NCBI RefSeq assembly: GCF_004137685.1
Contig: NZ_QYBB01000002.1
Span: forward strand, 1-64,000
Direction: 5' to 3'
Source: Lichenibacterium minor
GTDB taxonomy: Bacteria; Pseudomonadota; Alphaproteobacteria; Rhizobiales; Beijerinckiaceae
DNA length: 64,000 nt
The position numbers and the translations under genes were made by a program. A model generated the notes under the pieces. The model had not been told where the DNA came from. It worked only from the letters and a program-made list of their open reading frames with translations, and ran no database searches. Positions 1 through 8,566 of this stretch are shown piece by piece. Numbering within the stretch: the stretch's first letter is position 1; every line of letters begins with the position of its first letter.

Positions 1-586
1 AAGGACCAGAACGCGATGAATTTGGAAACGTGACCGTCGGAGCAGTTCTCTCGCAGCGCCGAAGCGCCGTGCCCGGCCAAAGCCGGACCGCAAGGACCCC
101 GCCGTCCACGTTTCTCTTTCTTCCGATGAAATTGTCAAACAGCGGCGGGCACGCCCGAAGGCCACCCCAAACGTCAAGGCCAGCGCATAACGCCGGACGA
201 GGGAGACGACGACACGCCCGGCAAACCCTGCCGGGACATGAACTCCTGAGACAAACTCGGAAGCGTCGAAACCCGCGGGCCGCTCATCAGCAGCGCCGCC
301 GTCGATGAACGCTGTATAGGGCACCCCACGGAGACCCGTCAACGCCGAAATTCACAAAACTGCAAAAATCGAAAGCACCCCAGCCGATGCCCGCCCAGGG
401 CCTCCGCAGCCCCCGGCAGACAGCAGGGAATCGGCCCACCTCCCCTGCCCCGACCCGATCGCCCTGCCCCGCGACCCACCGGGGCGACGCCCGCCGGCCC
501 GGAACGAGAAAAGGTGCCGCTCGTCGAGCGACGCCTTCATGGTCGTCCGGCCGGTCGCGGCCCGGCTGCGCCGGATCGGGAAGCGA
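1..586. other. gene-free stretch at the left edge
   Basis: I see no convincing gene here. The open frames on both strands are short, rich in Arg/Pro/Ser and without family resemblance or a good ribosome binding site. On the minus strand a TTGACA hexamer (complement of 133-138) could be a -35 box for transcription running off the left edge, but the -10 position 17 bases on is poor. Base composition is more mixed than in the flanking genes, which suits an intergenic or leader region. Confidence 0.4.
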
Positions 587-718
587 TCAGCCGTTCAGGA
601 AGCAGCGATGGCCGTAGGGGCCGGGGTGGGTGCCGGGGGGGCACAGGCGCGGCGTCGCGCAGCCGCCGAGCGACAGGCAGGTCATGAAAAGGGCGAGCAA
701 GGCGACACAAAGCTTCAT
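587..718 (-). CDS. small putative lipoprotein (43 aa)
   Basis: A 43-residue protein: a Lys at position 2, a hydrophobic stretch and an LGGC lipobox around residues 17-20, then a short mature part with two more Cys and a Pro/Gly-rich GTHPGPYGHRC segment. This is the layout of a small alphaproteobacterial lipoprotein exported by Sec and lipidated by Lgt/LspA. The mature part would be only about 24 residues, and no function can be inferred. Its start (complement of 716-718) lies about 120 bases beyond the end of the upstream LysR gene on the same strand. The upstream ribosome binding site is weak, so expression is uncertain. Confidence 0.55.
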   Translation of the reverse strand: MKLCVALLALFMTCLSLGGCATPRLCPPGTHPGPYGHRCFLNG

Positions 719-837
719 GGTGGTCTCGCGAACAGTCGGTCGAGGGCGTCCCGGTCCGTCGATGCCAGGGAAACCATAACGAAAGCGGAATCGAGGTCTC
801 CCCTCCCCCGCAGCCGCGGCGGGACGACGCGCGCCCG

Positions 838-1761
838 TCACGGAGCCGCCCCTCCCCTGCCCTGCCCACCGGCAGCGAAACGGCGGATCAGCCAGGAGCG
901 GAACAGCACGACGGCCTCGTCGAGGTCCTCGGGCGCGGTCACGAGGTAGTAGCCGTAACCCGACGCCAGCCGCGCGCCGAAGGGCGCCACCAGCCGCCCC
1001 GCCGACAGGTCGTCGCGGAACAGCATGGGATCGGCCAGCGCCAGGCCTTCGCCCGACAGCGCGTATTGGACGGCGAGCTGCGCCGTGTCGAAGACGAGCC
1101 CGCGGTCGACGGCGAGGTCGGGGCGACCGGCGGCGCGCGCCATCAGCTCCCACATGTGCCCGTGCGCCCGGCCGCCGAGGCGCACGTGCAGCGGGTCCTG
1201 CCGGGCGACCAACGACGGCAGGTCGACCGGCCCTTCACCCAACGCCGCCGGCGAGCACAGCACCGTCAAGCGCTCCATCCACAGGAGGTCGTTGATGGCG
1301 TCCGTGACGCGGGGCTCGGAATACACGATCGACAGCCCGGCCTCGGCGTCGCCGCCGGCGACCGAGCGGGACGCGACCTCGATCGACAGCGCCGGGTGCT
1401 CGGCCCTGAAGTCGCGCAGGATGGGGATGGCGAGCTGCGCCGCGAAGGTGGGCGGCATGGCCACGCGCAGCATGCGGCGGGGGGCGCCGCGCTCCTCGAT
1501 GATGTCGCCGAGCGCGCCGTCGAGCCGGTCGAAGCTGCGCGTGACGACGGGGAGGAGATGGCGGCCGGCCTCGGTCAGCACGAGCTGCTGGTGGCGACGC
1601 TCGAACAGCGGCAGGCCGACGAACTTTTCGAGCACGCTGACGTGCCGGCTGACCGCGCTCTGCGCGACGGTGAGCTTCGCCGCCGCGGCGGTGAAGCTGC
1701 CGAGCTGGCCGGCGGCCTCGAAGGCGCGGAGCGCGTTCAAAGGCAGCCATTGGCGGTCCAT
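838..1761 (-). CDS. LysR-family transcriptional regulator
   Basis: A 307-residue LysR-type regulator. The N-terminal winged HTH (about residues 8-66) has the pattern NALRAFEAAGQLGSFTAAA followed by a QSAVSRHVSVLE recognition helix. A periplasmic-binding-protein-like effector domain follows (about 93-295). The early NALRAFEA pattern resembles the GcvA/AmpR branch. Start chosen at ATG (complement of 1759-1761), which gives the standard family N-terminus; the frame stays open far upstream but that sequence is not LysR-like. No divergent target gene is adjacent, so target and effector are unknown. Confidence 0.9.
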   Translation of the reverse strand: MDRQWLPLNALRAFEAAGQLGSFTAAAAKLTVAQSAVSRHVSVLEKFVGLPLFERRHQQLVLTEAGRHLLPVVTRSFDRLDGALGDIIEERGAPRRMLRVAMPPTFAAQLAIPILRDFRAEHPALSIEVASRSVAGGDAEAGLSIVYSEPRVTDAINDLLWMERLTVLCSPAALGEGPVDLPSLVARQDPLHVRLGGRAHGHMWELMARAAGRPDLAVDRGLVFDTAQLAVQYALSGEGLALADPMLFRDDLSAGRLVAPFGARLASGYGYYLVTAPEDLDEAVVLFRSWLIRRFAAGGQGRGGAAP

Positions 1762-1865
1762 GGTGCGCGGGCTGCCGGGACGCGACTTCAAGGAGGCCTC
1801 CGATCCGGGCCTCGGCGGAACGGAACCTGCGGCGGTTCCCGGCCCGGATGCCCGGGACGATTTGA

Positions 1866-2009
1866 TCAGATCGGCGCCACGATGGCGATCATCACGGTCG
1901 CGGCCAGGACGACGGCGGTCGCCGCGATGCCGATCCGGTTGCTGGCGAGGGCGAGGTCCCGGGCCGCCGTCCTCAGCGGGGAAGCGCCGGTGTCGTGGAT
2001 GTTGCGCAT
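1866..2009 (-). CDS. small single-pass membrane protein (47 aa)
   Basis: A 47-residue open frame starting MRNIHDTG, with an amphipathic N-terminal half and one hydrophobic segment (about residues 28-46, rich in Ala/Ile/Val) at the extreme C-terminus. This is a tail-anchored-like layout. The frame continues upstream to a possible start at 2075, but the extra residues look like non-coding G+C-rich sequence. I do not recognise a family. It lies between two same-strand genes with its own spacing. It may be spurious. Confidence 0.35.
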   Translation of the reverse strand: MRNIHDTGASPLRTAARDLALASNRIGIAATAVVLAATVMIAIVAPI

Positions 2010-2150
2010 CAGGTGGGCTCGGCTGGCGGGATCGGAAGGGCCGCCGACGGCGGGGCTCCTGCACCGAACCGCCATTCCGACGCTTTTGTGCCATGAAACT
2101 TAATTTACAAACCAACCGGGCGGCGGCGGCCCGCCGCTCGGCCGCCGTCC

Positions 2151-3791
2151 TCAGCCGACGCGCTTGCGGCGGCGCAACAGCAGCATCCAGCCGATGCCCA
2201 CCAGCGCCAGGATCACCGTGGCGGTGATGAACACACCCTGGTCGGCGAGCAGGCGCGGCGCGATGGTGAGGGTGAAGGCCGCCACGACGAGCGCGATGGC
2301 GAGGCGGGTCGCCGCCACCTCGATGCCGTGGATCAGCTGGTCCATGCCCTTGATCTCGATCTCCACCGTCATCTTGCCCTGCTTCAGGCGCACCAGCATC
2401 AGGTGCACCAGGGCGGGCAGGTCGGACAGGGTGGAGAACAGGCCGGCCCCCATGCCGGCGACCTTCTTCTTGAGGCCCTCGATGGAGAACCGCGCCTTCA
2501 TGTTCTGCTGCACGGTGGGGCCGGCGGCGGTGAACAGGTCGAACTCGGGGTCGAGCTGGCGCATCACGCCGTCGGCCGACACGAGGCTCTTGAACAGGAT
2601 GGCGAGGTCGGTCGGCATCGAGAGGTCGTTCTCCCGCGCCATCGTCATGAAGTCGGTCAGCACCTGGGCGAGGTTGAGGCTCGCGCCCGAATGGCGCTGC
2701 ACGAAGCCGTGGGCGGCGCCGTCGAGCTTGGCGAGGTCGGGTGCGCTGTTGCCGCTCCAGTCGATCAGCACCGCCATCAGCCCGTCGGCGTTCTGCCCCA
2801 GCATGGCGCCGATCATCATCAGCAGCTGGTCGCGCCGCTTCTGCGACAGGCGGCCGATCATGCCGAAATCGATGAAGCCGATGCGGTTGCCCGACAGCGC
2901 CAGCAGGTTGCCGGGGTGCGGGTCGGCGTGGAACATGCCCTCGATCAGCGCCATCTGCAGGAAGGCGTCGGTGCCCTTCTGGGCGAGGAGCGGCTTGTCG
3001 TAATGGCCGGCGTCGAGCCGGGCGTGGTCGGTCAGCGGGATGCCGTGCAGGAATTCCTGCACCAGCACGCGCTCGGTGGTGTGTTCCCAATGAATCTTGG
3101 GGAACACGATGTCCTCGCGGTCGGCGAACATGGCCGCCAGCATCTCGCAGTTGCGAGCCTCGTTGACGAGGTCGAGCTCGCCGTTGATGCCGGACGCGAG
3201 GTGGCGCATCTGTTCCTGCGGCTTGTAGCGCGCGATCTCGGGCCATTCGCGCTCGACGATGCGGGCGCCGTTGCTCATCAGGCGCAGGTCGGCCTCGATG
3301 ATCTGGCGCAGGCCCGGGCGCAGCACCTTGACGATGACCTCCTCGCCGGTCTTCAGCCGCGCCCAGTAGACCTGGGCGATGGAGGCCGAGGCGATCGGGG
3401 TGTGGTTGAACTCCGCGAAGACGAGGTCGGGCGGGCCGCCGAGGTCCTCCTCGAGCTGCGGGCGGATCTTCTCCCACGGCACGGGCGACACCTGGCTGTG
3501 CAGGCGGCCGAGCTCGTCCGTCCATTCGGGTCCGAGGAGGTCCGAGCGGGACGCCAGGATCTGGCCGAGCTTGATGAAGGTGGGGCCCAGCGCCTCGATG
3601 GCGCGGCGGGCGCGCTGGGGCGGCGACAGCCGCGCCACGTTGGGGAAGGACGCGTTGCGGGCCGCCATGCGGGCGATGGCCTGCAGCCCCAGCCGGTCCA
3701 CGACCTTGTTGAAGCCGAAGCCGATGAGCACGCCGGCGATGACGAAGAGGCGGCGGCGATCGCGCGCGGCCACGAATGCGGTCTTGAACAT
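2151..3791 (-). CDS. ABC1/UbiB-family atypical kinase (AarF-like)
   Basis: A 546-residue member of the ABC1/ADCK/UbiB family. Signature features are present: KLGQ in the N-terminal extension (about residues 74-77), an Ala-rich nucleotide loop followed by IVKVLRPG, the HADPHPGN catalytic loop (about 285-293) and the metal-binding DFG in FIDFGMIGRL (about 305-312). Two hydrophobic C-terminal segments (about 490-540) resemble the membrane anchors of UbiB. Family members support ubiquinone biosynthesis or lipid handling at the membrane. A second, more UbiB-like paralogue sits beside ubiE at 22.6-24.2 kb, so this copy probably has another role. It begins at the ATG (complement of 3789-3791). Confidence 0.88.
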   Translation of the reverse strand: MFKTAFVAARDRRRLFVIAGVLIGFGFNKVVDRLGLQAIARMAARNASFPNVARLSPPQRARRAIEALGPTFIKLGQILASRSDLLGPEWTDELGRLHSQVSPVPWEKIRPQLEEDLGGPPDLVFAEFNHTPIASASIAQVYWARLKTGEEVIVKVLRPGLRQIIEADLRLMSNGARIVEREWPEIARYKPQEQMRHLASGINGELDLVNEARNCEMLAAMFADREDIVFPKIHWEHTTERVLVQEFLHGIPLTDHARLDAGHYDKPLLAQKGTDAFLQMALIEGMFHADPHPGNLLALSGNRIGFIDFGMIGRLSQKRRDQLLMMIGAMLGQNADGLMAVLIDWSGNSAPDLAKLDGAAHGFVQRHSGASLNLAQVLTDFMTMARENDLSMPTDLAILFKSLVSADGVMRQLDPEFDLFTAAGPTVQQNMKARFSIEGLKKKVAGMGAGLFSTLSDLPALVHLMLVRLKQGKMTVEIEIKGMDQLIHGIEVAATRLAIALVVAAFTLTIAPRLLADQGVFITATVILALVGIGWMLLLRRRKRVG

Positions 3792-3984
3792 GCGCTCGGA
3801 CTAGGCCTCGACTGCGGTGAGGGTGTGACGGGTCGGGTGCGGTGCAACACCCCCGCCCGCCGTCGTTACGCGAAGTCGCGGGCGGGGACGATGTTCCATC
3901 CCGGCCGCCGTCCCGCGCGCCCGTCGCTTGCCGCCGCGCCGCGCCCGGTGCATGAGCAGCGCTCGGGATCGACCGGGAGCCTCC

Positions 3985-4782
3985 ATGACGCCGCCGCGCA
4001 GTTCGGGCCACCACGGCCATCCGGCCGAGGGGGCGCCCCGCGACCCCGGCCTCAAGATCGTGAGCTGGAACCTGCTGCGCACCGTGGGCGCCTCGCTCGA
4101 CGACGTCGTGGCGCTGATCGGGCGCGAGAAGCCCGACCTCATGCTGATGCAGGAGGCGACGAGCCGCTTCAACGACCTGCCGGAGCGCATCGGCGGCCAT
4201 TACGCCTGGGCGCCGCTGCCCGGCCGCATCCACGGCCTGGGCATGTGGAGTCCCCTGCCCTGGCACGCCGTGCCGTCAGTCACGCCGCTGCCGCCGGGCT
4301 CGCTGGTCCAGCGCGTGTGCCAGATCGTCGAGATCGGCGGGTTCGGCATCGCCAACGTCCACCTGTCGCACGGGCAGCGGCTGAACCGCCGGCAGCTGCG
4401 CGCCATCGCGCTGCACCTGCCCGAGCGGGCCGCCGTGCTGGGCGACTTCAACCTGGTGGGGCCCTGCCTGATCCGCGGGTTCCGGGACGTCGGCCCCCGC
4501 CGGCCGACCCACATGATGGGCGAGATCGTCCCCGTGCGGCTCGACCGCTGCCTCGCGCGCGGCCTCGCCTGCGCGGAAGCCCGCGTGCTGCCGCGCACGA
4601 CCTCCGACCACCGCCCCATCGCGGTCCGGCTCGTCCCGGCGGAGGCGGGCGCGGAAGCGCCGCGCCACGTCGTCAGATATAAGGCAGCAGCAGACGGAGT
4701 GCGGCGTCGCGCAGCTTCACTGGCAGGCTTCGCGCGGAAAGGTCGCGGTGCTTCAGCTTCGTCTTCTGGTGCGCCGTCATGA
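3985..4782 (+). CDS. endonuclease/exonuclease/phosphatase-family protein
   Basis: A 265-residue EEP-superfamily hydrolase, the fold of DNase I, exonuclease III and some phosphodiesterases. The metal-site Asn is in KIVSWNLLR, a Glu is in LMLMQEA, the catalytic GDFN motif lies at about residues 153-156 and the terminal SDHRP motif at about 207-211. There is no signal peptide, so it is probably cytosolic; the substrate is unknown. Start chosen at the ATG preceded by GGGAG. The last roughly 36 codons (4673-4782) overlap, tail to tail, the end of the opposite-strand cardiolipin synthase. That tail is not part of the EEP fold. Confidence 0.78.
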   Translation: MTPPRSSGHHGHPAEGAPRDPGLKIVSWNLLRTVGASLDDVVALIGREKPDLMLMQEATSRFNDLPERIGGHYAWAPLPGRIHGLGMWSPLPWHAVPSVTPLPPGSLVQRVCQIVEIGGFGIANVHLSHGQRLNRRQLRAIALHLPERAAVLGDFNLVGPCLIRGFRDVGPRRPTHMMGEIVPVRLDRCLARGLACAEARVLPRTTSDHRPIAVRLVPAEAGAEAPRHVVRYKAAADGVRRRAASLAGFARKGRGASASSSGAPS

Positions 4783-6073
4783 AGCCGTCGAGCTCGAGCG
4801 CCAGCGCCTCGTCGTAGATCTCGACGTTCATCTCGAAGTTCAGGCGCAGGCTGCGCATGTCCCAGTTGGAGCTGCCCACGAGGCTCCACTGCTTGTCGAC
4901 CACCATCAGCTTGGAATGGTTGAACGGCGCCGGACCGAGCCAGAAGCGCACCCCGGCCTCGATCAGCGGCGCGATGTGGGCCCGCATGGCGAGGTCGATG
5001 AAGCGGTGGTCCGAGCGCTGCGGCACGATGATGTCGACCCGCACGCCCCGCAGCGCCGCCAGCGTCAGGGCCGACACCGTTTCGGCCCCGGGCAGGAAAT
5101 AGGGCGTCATCACCTTGACCGAGTGCTGCGCGCAGGCGCAGGCCTCCATCAGCACGGAGCGGATCTTTTCCAGGTCCTGGTCGGGGCCCGACGTGATGAC
5201 GCGGGCGAGGATCTCGCCGGCTTCCGTCTCGTCGGGGTCGGGGAACCAGCGCTCGCCCTCGATGTCCTCGTCCGTCGCGAAGTGCCAGTCGTGCGCGAAC
5301 ACGTCGAGGAGCTGCGTCACCACCGGGCCTTCGAAGCGGAAATGGGTGTCCGCCACGGGGTGCTTCGGGCGCTGGGCGACGAGGTTCTGGTCCGAAATGT
5401 TCATGCCGCCGGTGAAGCCGACGGTGCCGTCCACGACCAGCAGCTTCTTGTGGCTGCGCAGGTTGAGGAAGGGCATGCGCCACGGCAGCACCGAATGCAT
5501 GAACTGGGCGGCGGGCACGCCCATGCGGTCGAGCCGGCGCTTGATGGGCGAAAAATAGCCCGAGCCGATGCCGTCGACCAGCACCCGCACCGCGACGCCG
5601 CGGTTCTGCGCGTCGAGGAGCGCGCGCGCGAAGCGGTCGCCGATGCCGTCGTCCCGCATGATGTAGCTCGACAGCGCGATGCTGCTGCGGGCCCCCGCGA
5701 TGGCGTCCAGCATGGCCGGGTAGCACGCGTCGCCGTCGTGGAAGACCGCCACGGCGTTGCGGCGCTCGGCCTTGCGGTTGGTGATGCGCCGCACGGCGCG
5801 CTCCAGCGCCGCGAAGGGGTCGGGGAGCTCGTGGACGGGGTGTTGGTCGGCGGGGGGGCGGCGGGGCGCCCGGGCGGTGCGGGCCTTCTGGGCGCGGCGC
5901 ACCACGCGGTTGATGCCGAACATGAAGTAGAAGAGCGCCCCCCACACCGGCGCGATGAAGGCGAAGCCGATCCAGGCCGTGGCGGCCGCGACCTCGCGCT
6001 TGTGCAGCAGCACGTGGACCGTCACCCCCACGGCGAGGATCAGCCCGACGGGGGTCGCCGCGGGCCCGAGCAC
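4673..6073 (-). CDS. cls: cardiolipin synthase (phospholipase D type)
   Basis: A 466-residue membrane-bound cardiolipin synthase of the bacterial ClsA type, expected to condense two phosphatidylglycerols into cardiolipin plus glycerol. The N-terminus has two membrane segments of the PLDc_N type (about residues 8-55) ending in FGINRV. Two HKD motifs follow: HKKLLVVD with downstream GGMN (about 207) and HSKLMVVD with GSSNWD (about 385). The chosen start is GTG (complement of 6071-6073). The frame stays open upstream without ATG, so the start is uncertain, but the family N-terminus is already complete. Its 3' end overlaps the EEP gene by 110 bases on the other strand. Confidence 0.85.
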   Translation of the reverse strand: MLGPAATPVGLILAVGVTVHVLLHKREVAAATAWIGFAFIAPVWGALFYFMFGINRVVRRAQKARTARAPRRPPADQHPVHELPDPFAALERAVRRITNRKAERRNAVAVFHDGDACYPAMLDAIAGARSSIALSSYIMRDDGIGDRFARALLDAQNRGVAVRVLVDGIGSGYFSPIKRRLDRMGVPAAQFMHSVLPWRMPFLNLRSHKKLLVVDGTVGFTGGMNISDQNLVAQRPKHPVADTHFRFEGPVVTQLLDVFAHDWHFATDEDIEGERWFPDPDETEAGEILARVITSGPDQDLEKIRSVLMEACACAQHSVKVMTPYFLPGAETVSALTLAALRGVRVDIIVPQRSDHRFIDLAMRAHIAPLIEAGVRFWLGPAPFNHSKLMVVDKQWSLVGSSNWDMRSLRLNFEMNVEIYDEALALELDGFMTAHQKTKLKHRDLSARSLPVKLRDAALRLLLPYI

Positions 6074-6178
6074 GCGGTCGACGTCGGCCAGCAGCCATTC
6101 GGCGTCGTCGGGGATCAGCAGCGGCGGAGGTCCTGATGCGATTCGGCGCGGGGACCACCCCCGCGCGCGACGCCTTCT

Positions 6179-6216
6179 AAGCAGACATTCGTGTGTCGGC
6201 CCAAGAATGTCTGCTT
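6179..6216. repeat. perfect 12-bp inverted repeat
   Basis: AAGCAGACATTC (6179-6190) is exactly repeated in inverse as GAATGTCTGCTT (6205-6216) around a 14-base spacer. It lies between the cardiolipin synthase start and the end of the next minus-strand gene. It could be a terminator stem for the gene ending at 6305 or an operator upstream of the synthase. There is no T-tract, and its composition is AT-richer than its surroundings. Confidence 0.6.
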
Positions 6217-6304
6217 CTCCTCACAGGGAAAGATGGCAGGATCGCGTGGGCGAGCCCGCGCGATCCTGCTTGGCACCGCCCGGATGCCGGCGCCGTGGCG
6301 GCGC

Positions 6305-6646
6305 TCAGCCATCGAACGCCTCGTCGCCGTGATCCGGCCCGCGCGACACGTGGGCGTCGTGGAAGCGGTCGCCGCAGTGCTGCAGCAGGGCCTGGAGCAT
6401 GGCGCCGTGCAGCTCGGCGAAGCAGAATCGCCGATCGCAGCGCTTGTCGATGAAATGCAGGTTCAGCCGCAGCCCGTCCCCCAGCGCGACCGGGTTGAAG
6501 AAGGCGGCATAGTGCCAGTGCGGCACGTCGTGGAAATAGTTGCCGAAGCGGTCGACCGTCCAGGAGGCGACCTCCCGGGCGGCGATCAGGCCGTTGAAGC
6601 GCGCCGCGAGCGCGTGGGGATCGTCGGTGCGCAGGAAGATCGACAT
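6305..6646 (-). CDS. hypothetical protein (113 aa)
   Basis: A 113-residue soluble protein without signal peptide or membrane segment. It is rich in His, Phe and Cys in its second half (HFIDKRCDRRFCFAELHG) and has an aromatic stretch NYFHDVPHWHY in the middle. Several His and Cys could bind a metal, but this is only a compositional impression. The start ATG has GGAG nine bases upstream. It is divergent from the small gene at 6787. I do not recognise the family. Confidence 0.6.
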   Translation of the reverse strand: MSIFLRTDDPHALAARFNGLIAAREVASWTVDRFGNYFHDVPHWHYAAFFNPVALGDGLRLNLHFIDKRCDRRFCFAELHGAMLQALLQHCGDRFHDAHVSRGPDHGDEAFDG

Positions 6647-6786
6647 GGGAGCTCCGGGACGGCGGGGATCGCCGCAGCCGTGACGCCCCGCCCCCGCACA
6701 AGGTTGCAGGGCGCGCCACGGCACCGGAACCCGCCGCGGGCGTTGGAGGCCGGAGGCCGCCCGGGCGGCGGACAGGAGCGATCACC

Positions 6787-7020
6787 ATGGCACTCGACAT
6801 CAAGCGCGTCGGCGGGACCAGCCTCCAGGTCGAGAACGCGACGGGCCACTGGATCATCTTCACGCTCGACGAGCTGCGCTCGCATTCCACCCTGCTCCGC
6901 GCCGACAGCGTCGAGGGCGAACCCGCCCTGCCCGGCCAGGACGCGGAGCTCTTCGTCTGGGCGGCCTTCGCGGCGGCGCGCGGCTACGCGGTCGAGCACG
7001 GCCTCATCGCAGCAAGCTGA
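6787..7020 (+). CDS. hypothetical protein (77 aa)
   Basis: A 77-residue soluble protein with a mixed alpha/beta look: beta-like ALDIKRVGGTSLQVEN, then helices with LDELRSHSTLL and FVWAAFAAARGYAVEHGL. An AGGAG ribosome binding site lies at a good distance before the ATG. There is no signal sequence and no motif that I recognise. It is divergent from the gene at 6305-6646, with about 140 bases between the two starts. Confidence 0.6.
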   Translation: MALDIKRVGGTSLQVENATGHWIIFTLDELRSHSTLLRADSVEGEPALPGQDAELFVWAAFAAARGYAVEHGLIAAS

Positions 7021-7225
7021 ACAAGAACTGAACAGTACCGACGGACCGCCTCGAAGCAGATCCGGATATTTGTGACGGAGAGACCGCGCTCTGCCGAACT
7101 AAACCACCGCGGCGGAGGTTGCATGTGCAGAGCTTTCACGACAGGATGCGTTCGGCCCCGACGACCGACCGGCGTCCTGCGCCGTCGCACCTCCCCCGCG
7201 GCGCTGACCCGGACGCCTCGACGCC

Positions 7226-7479
7226 ATGACCCTCGCAGCCCCCCTCGGTCTCCTCCTGTCCCTCGCGCTGACCTCGGCGGCCCTGGCGGGTGCGAACGAC
7301 GTCAGCCCGGAGCTGCGCCAGCGCGCCCTCGACACCTGTTCGGGGGATGCGATGCGGCTGTGCCCCTGTCGATGAGCGACGAGGCTTCGGCGGTGTCCTG
7401 CCTGGCGAGCAAGCGCCCGCAGCTCACCCCGTCCTGTCGTGTCGTCTACGACCAGGTGGCGCGCGTCCTCAAGCGGTGA
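7226..7479 (+). pseudogene. secreted Cys-containing small protein, broken by a one-base frameshift
   Basis: The 5' part (7226-7375) encodes a signal peptide ending ALAGA followed by SPELRQRALDTCSGDAMRLCP, then runs into a stop at 7373-7375. The following frame (to the stop at 7479) encodes SDEASAVSCLASKRPQLTPSC and a YDQVARVLKR tail. Together these form one small periplasmic protein of about 84 residues with four conserved-looking Cys, similar to rhizobial proteins that pair a C...LCP half with a CL..KR..L...C half. Adding one C to the CCCC run at 7363-7366 rejoins both halves exactly. It is therefore either a fresh pseudogene or a sequencing or assembly error in a homopolymer. Confidence 0.65.
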
Positions 7480-7558
7480 GGCTCGTCCCGCGGCACCGGA
7501 AACCCGCCTCGCCGAGCGGCTCCCCTCGCCGCGGCACGACGGGCCTGGTCCATGCCGC

Positions 7559-8449
7559 TCAGTCGACGAGATGGTCGGACAGGTGGACCTCCATCCTGGC
7601 GGCCAGCCAATCCAGAAAGCGGGACTTCCTCGGATCTTCCTGAAAGGGCCGCCTCGACAGCCCCACATACCGGGTCCCGTCCCGCCTGAAGGGGCGGACG
7701 ACGGCCAGCCGCCCCGACGCGAGATCGGCCTCCAGCATGTGGATCGACGCGACCGCGATGCCCTGACCGGCCGCGGCTGCCTCCAGGGCCAGATAGAAGT
7801 GTTCGTAGACGACATCGGTCGATCCGGACACTTCGGGCACCTCCGGCTTCCAACGGTCCCAGGCATCCGGGCGCGATGCCGTGTGGAGGGCCGAGACGCA
7901 GGCATCGAGCCGGAGGCGGGGTGAGCAGACGAGGCCCACGGCTTCCTCTGCGAGGAGCCTGGAATGGATCCCCGGCGCCAGCTGGAAATCGTCGCGCCGC
8001 ACCGCGAGGTCGACGTGGTGCCGGCGGAAGTCGATCCTGCCACCCGCCGCCAGGAGGCAGATGTCGAGGCCGGTCTCCCGCTTCAGTTCGGCGATGTTCG
8101 GGATGAGGAGCTTGAGGCAGAGCGTCGGCTCGCAGGACACGACGAGGGGCGGCGCGATCTCGCTTCTCCTGAAATCCAAGATCGCGTCCTCGATCTCCGC
8201 GAAGATCGACGATAGCCGCCCGGCGAGCCATCGCCCTTTCTGGGTCAGCACCACGGTCCTGTTGCGCCGATGGAACAGCTGCTCTCGGAGATCCGCTTCC
8301 AGGTTTTTGATCTGCTTGCTCACGGCTCCCTGGGTGACGTTGAGTTCCTGTGCGGCTCGGATGAAGCTTTCGTGACGAGCCGCGGCCTCGAAGACCCGCA
8401 AAGTGCTCAATTGCGGCAAGCGCGCGGTTGTCCTTTCCGGTCGGCTCAT
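7559..8449 (-). CDS. LysR-family transcriptional regulator
   Basis: A 296-residue LysR-type regulator. The N-terminal HTH (about residues 12-70) contains LSTLRVFEAAARHESFIRAA and QGAVSKQIKNLE. The effector-binding domain spans about 95-290, with AAGQGIAVASIHMLEADLASG near its end, as in GcvA-like members. Start ATG (complement of 8447-8449) with AGGGGAA upstream. Codon use and composition are less G+C-rich than in neighbours, suggesting acquisition. It faces away from the LysE/ThrH pair across a dyad-rich intergenic region, so it may control that pair, but a doubtful ORF lies between. Confidence 0.88.
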   Translation of the reverse strand: MSRPERTTARLPQLSTLRVFEAAARHESFIRAAQELNVTQGAVSKQIKNLEADLREQLFHRRNRTVVLTQKGRWLAGRLSSIFAEIEDAILDFRRSEIAPPLVVSCEPTLCLKLLIPNIAELKRETGLDICLLAAGGRIDFRRHHVDLAVRRDDFQLAPGIHSRLLAEEAVGLVCSPRLRLDACVSALHTASRPDAWDRWKPEVPEVSGSTDVVYEHFYLALEAAAAGQGIAVASIHMLEADLASGRLAVVRPFRRDGTRYVGLSRRPFQEDPRKSRFLDWLAARMEVHLSDHLVD

Positions 8450-8461
8450 CGTTGAGTTCCC

Positions 8462-8521
8462 CTCATCCCTATCGATGAGTTTTTTTGACTTATGATGTCG
8501 GCATTTCTCATCCGCTGATAG
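8462..8521. promoter_or_regulatory. dyad-rich region upstream of the LysR gene (putative operator)
   Basis: CTCATC (8462-8467) faces GATGAG (8474-8479). A longer broken dyad pairs CTATCGATGAG (8469-8479) with CTCATC plus GATAG (8507-8521). A run of seven T and ATG/TTATGA sequences make this the most AT-rich spot nearby. LysR regulators normally bind interrupted dyads between their own gene and a divergent target, so this is a candidate binding and promoter region. No footprint-level claim can be made. Confidence 0.4.
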
Positions 8522-8566
8522 CACGCCGCCTATGGGCGGCAATGAGAGATTTCGAGAGCAGCGAAC

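Noticed and set aside
110..138. Minus-strand promoter with TTGACA at the left edge
   Set aside because: The -35 is good but the -10 is poor and no gene can be seen downstream inside the window, so I do not list it as a promoter.
838..4266. A 1142-codon minus-strand open frame covering LysR, intergenic DNA and the antisense of the UbiB-like gene
   Set aside because: Only its last 307 codons look like protein (LysR). The rest is Arg/Pro/Ala-rich and out of frame with the clear ABC1-kinase gene. Long shadow frames are common at this G+C content.
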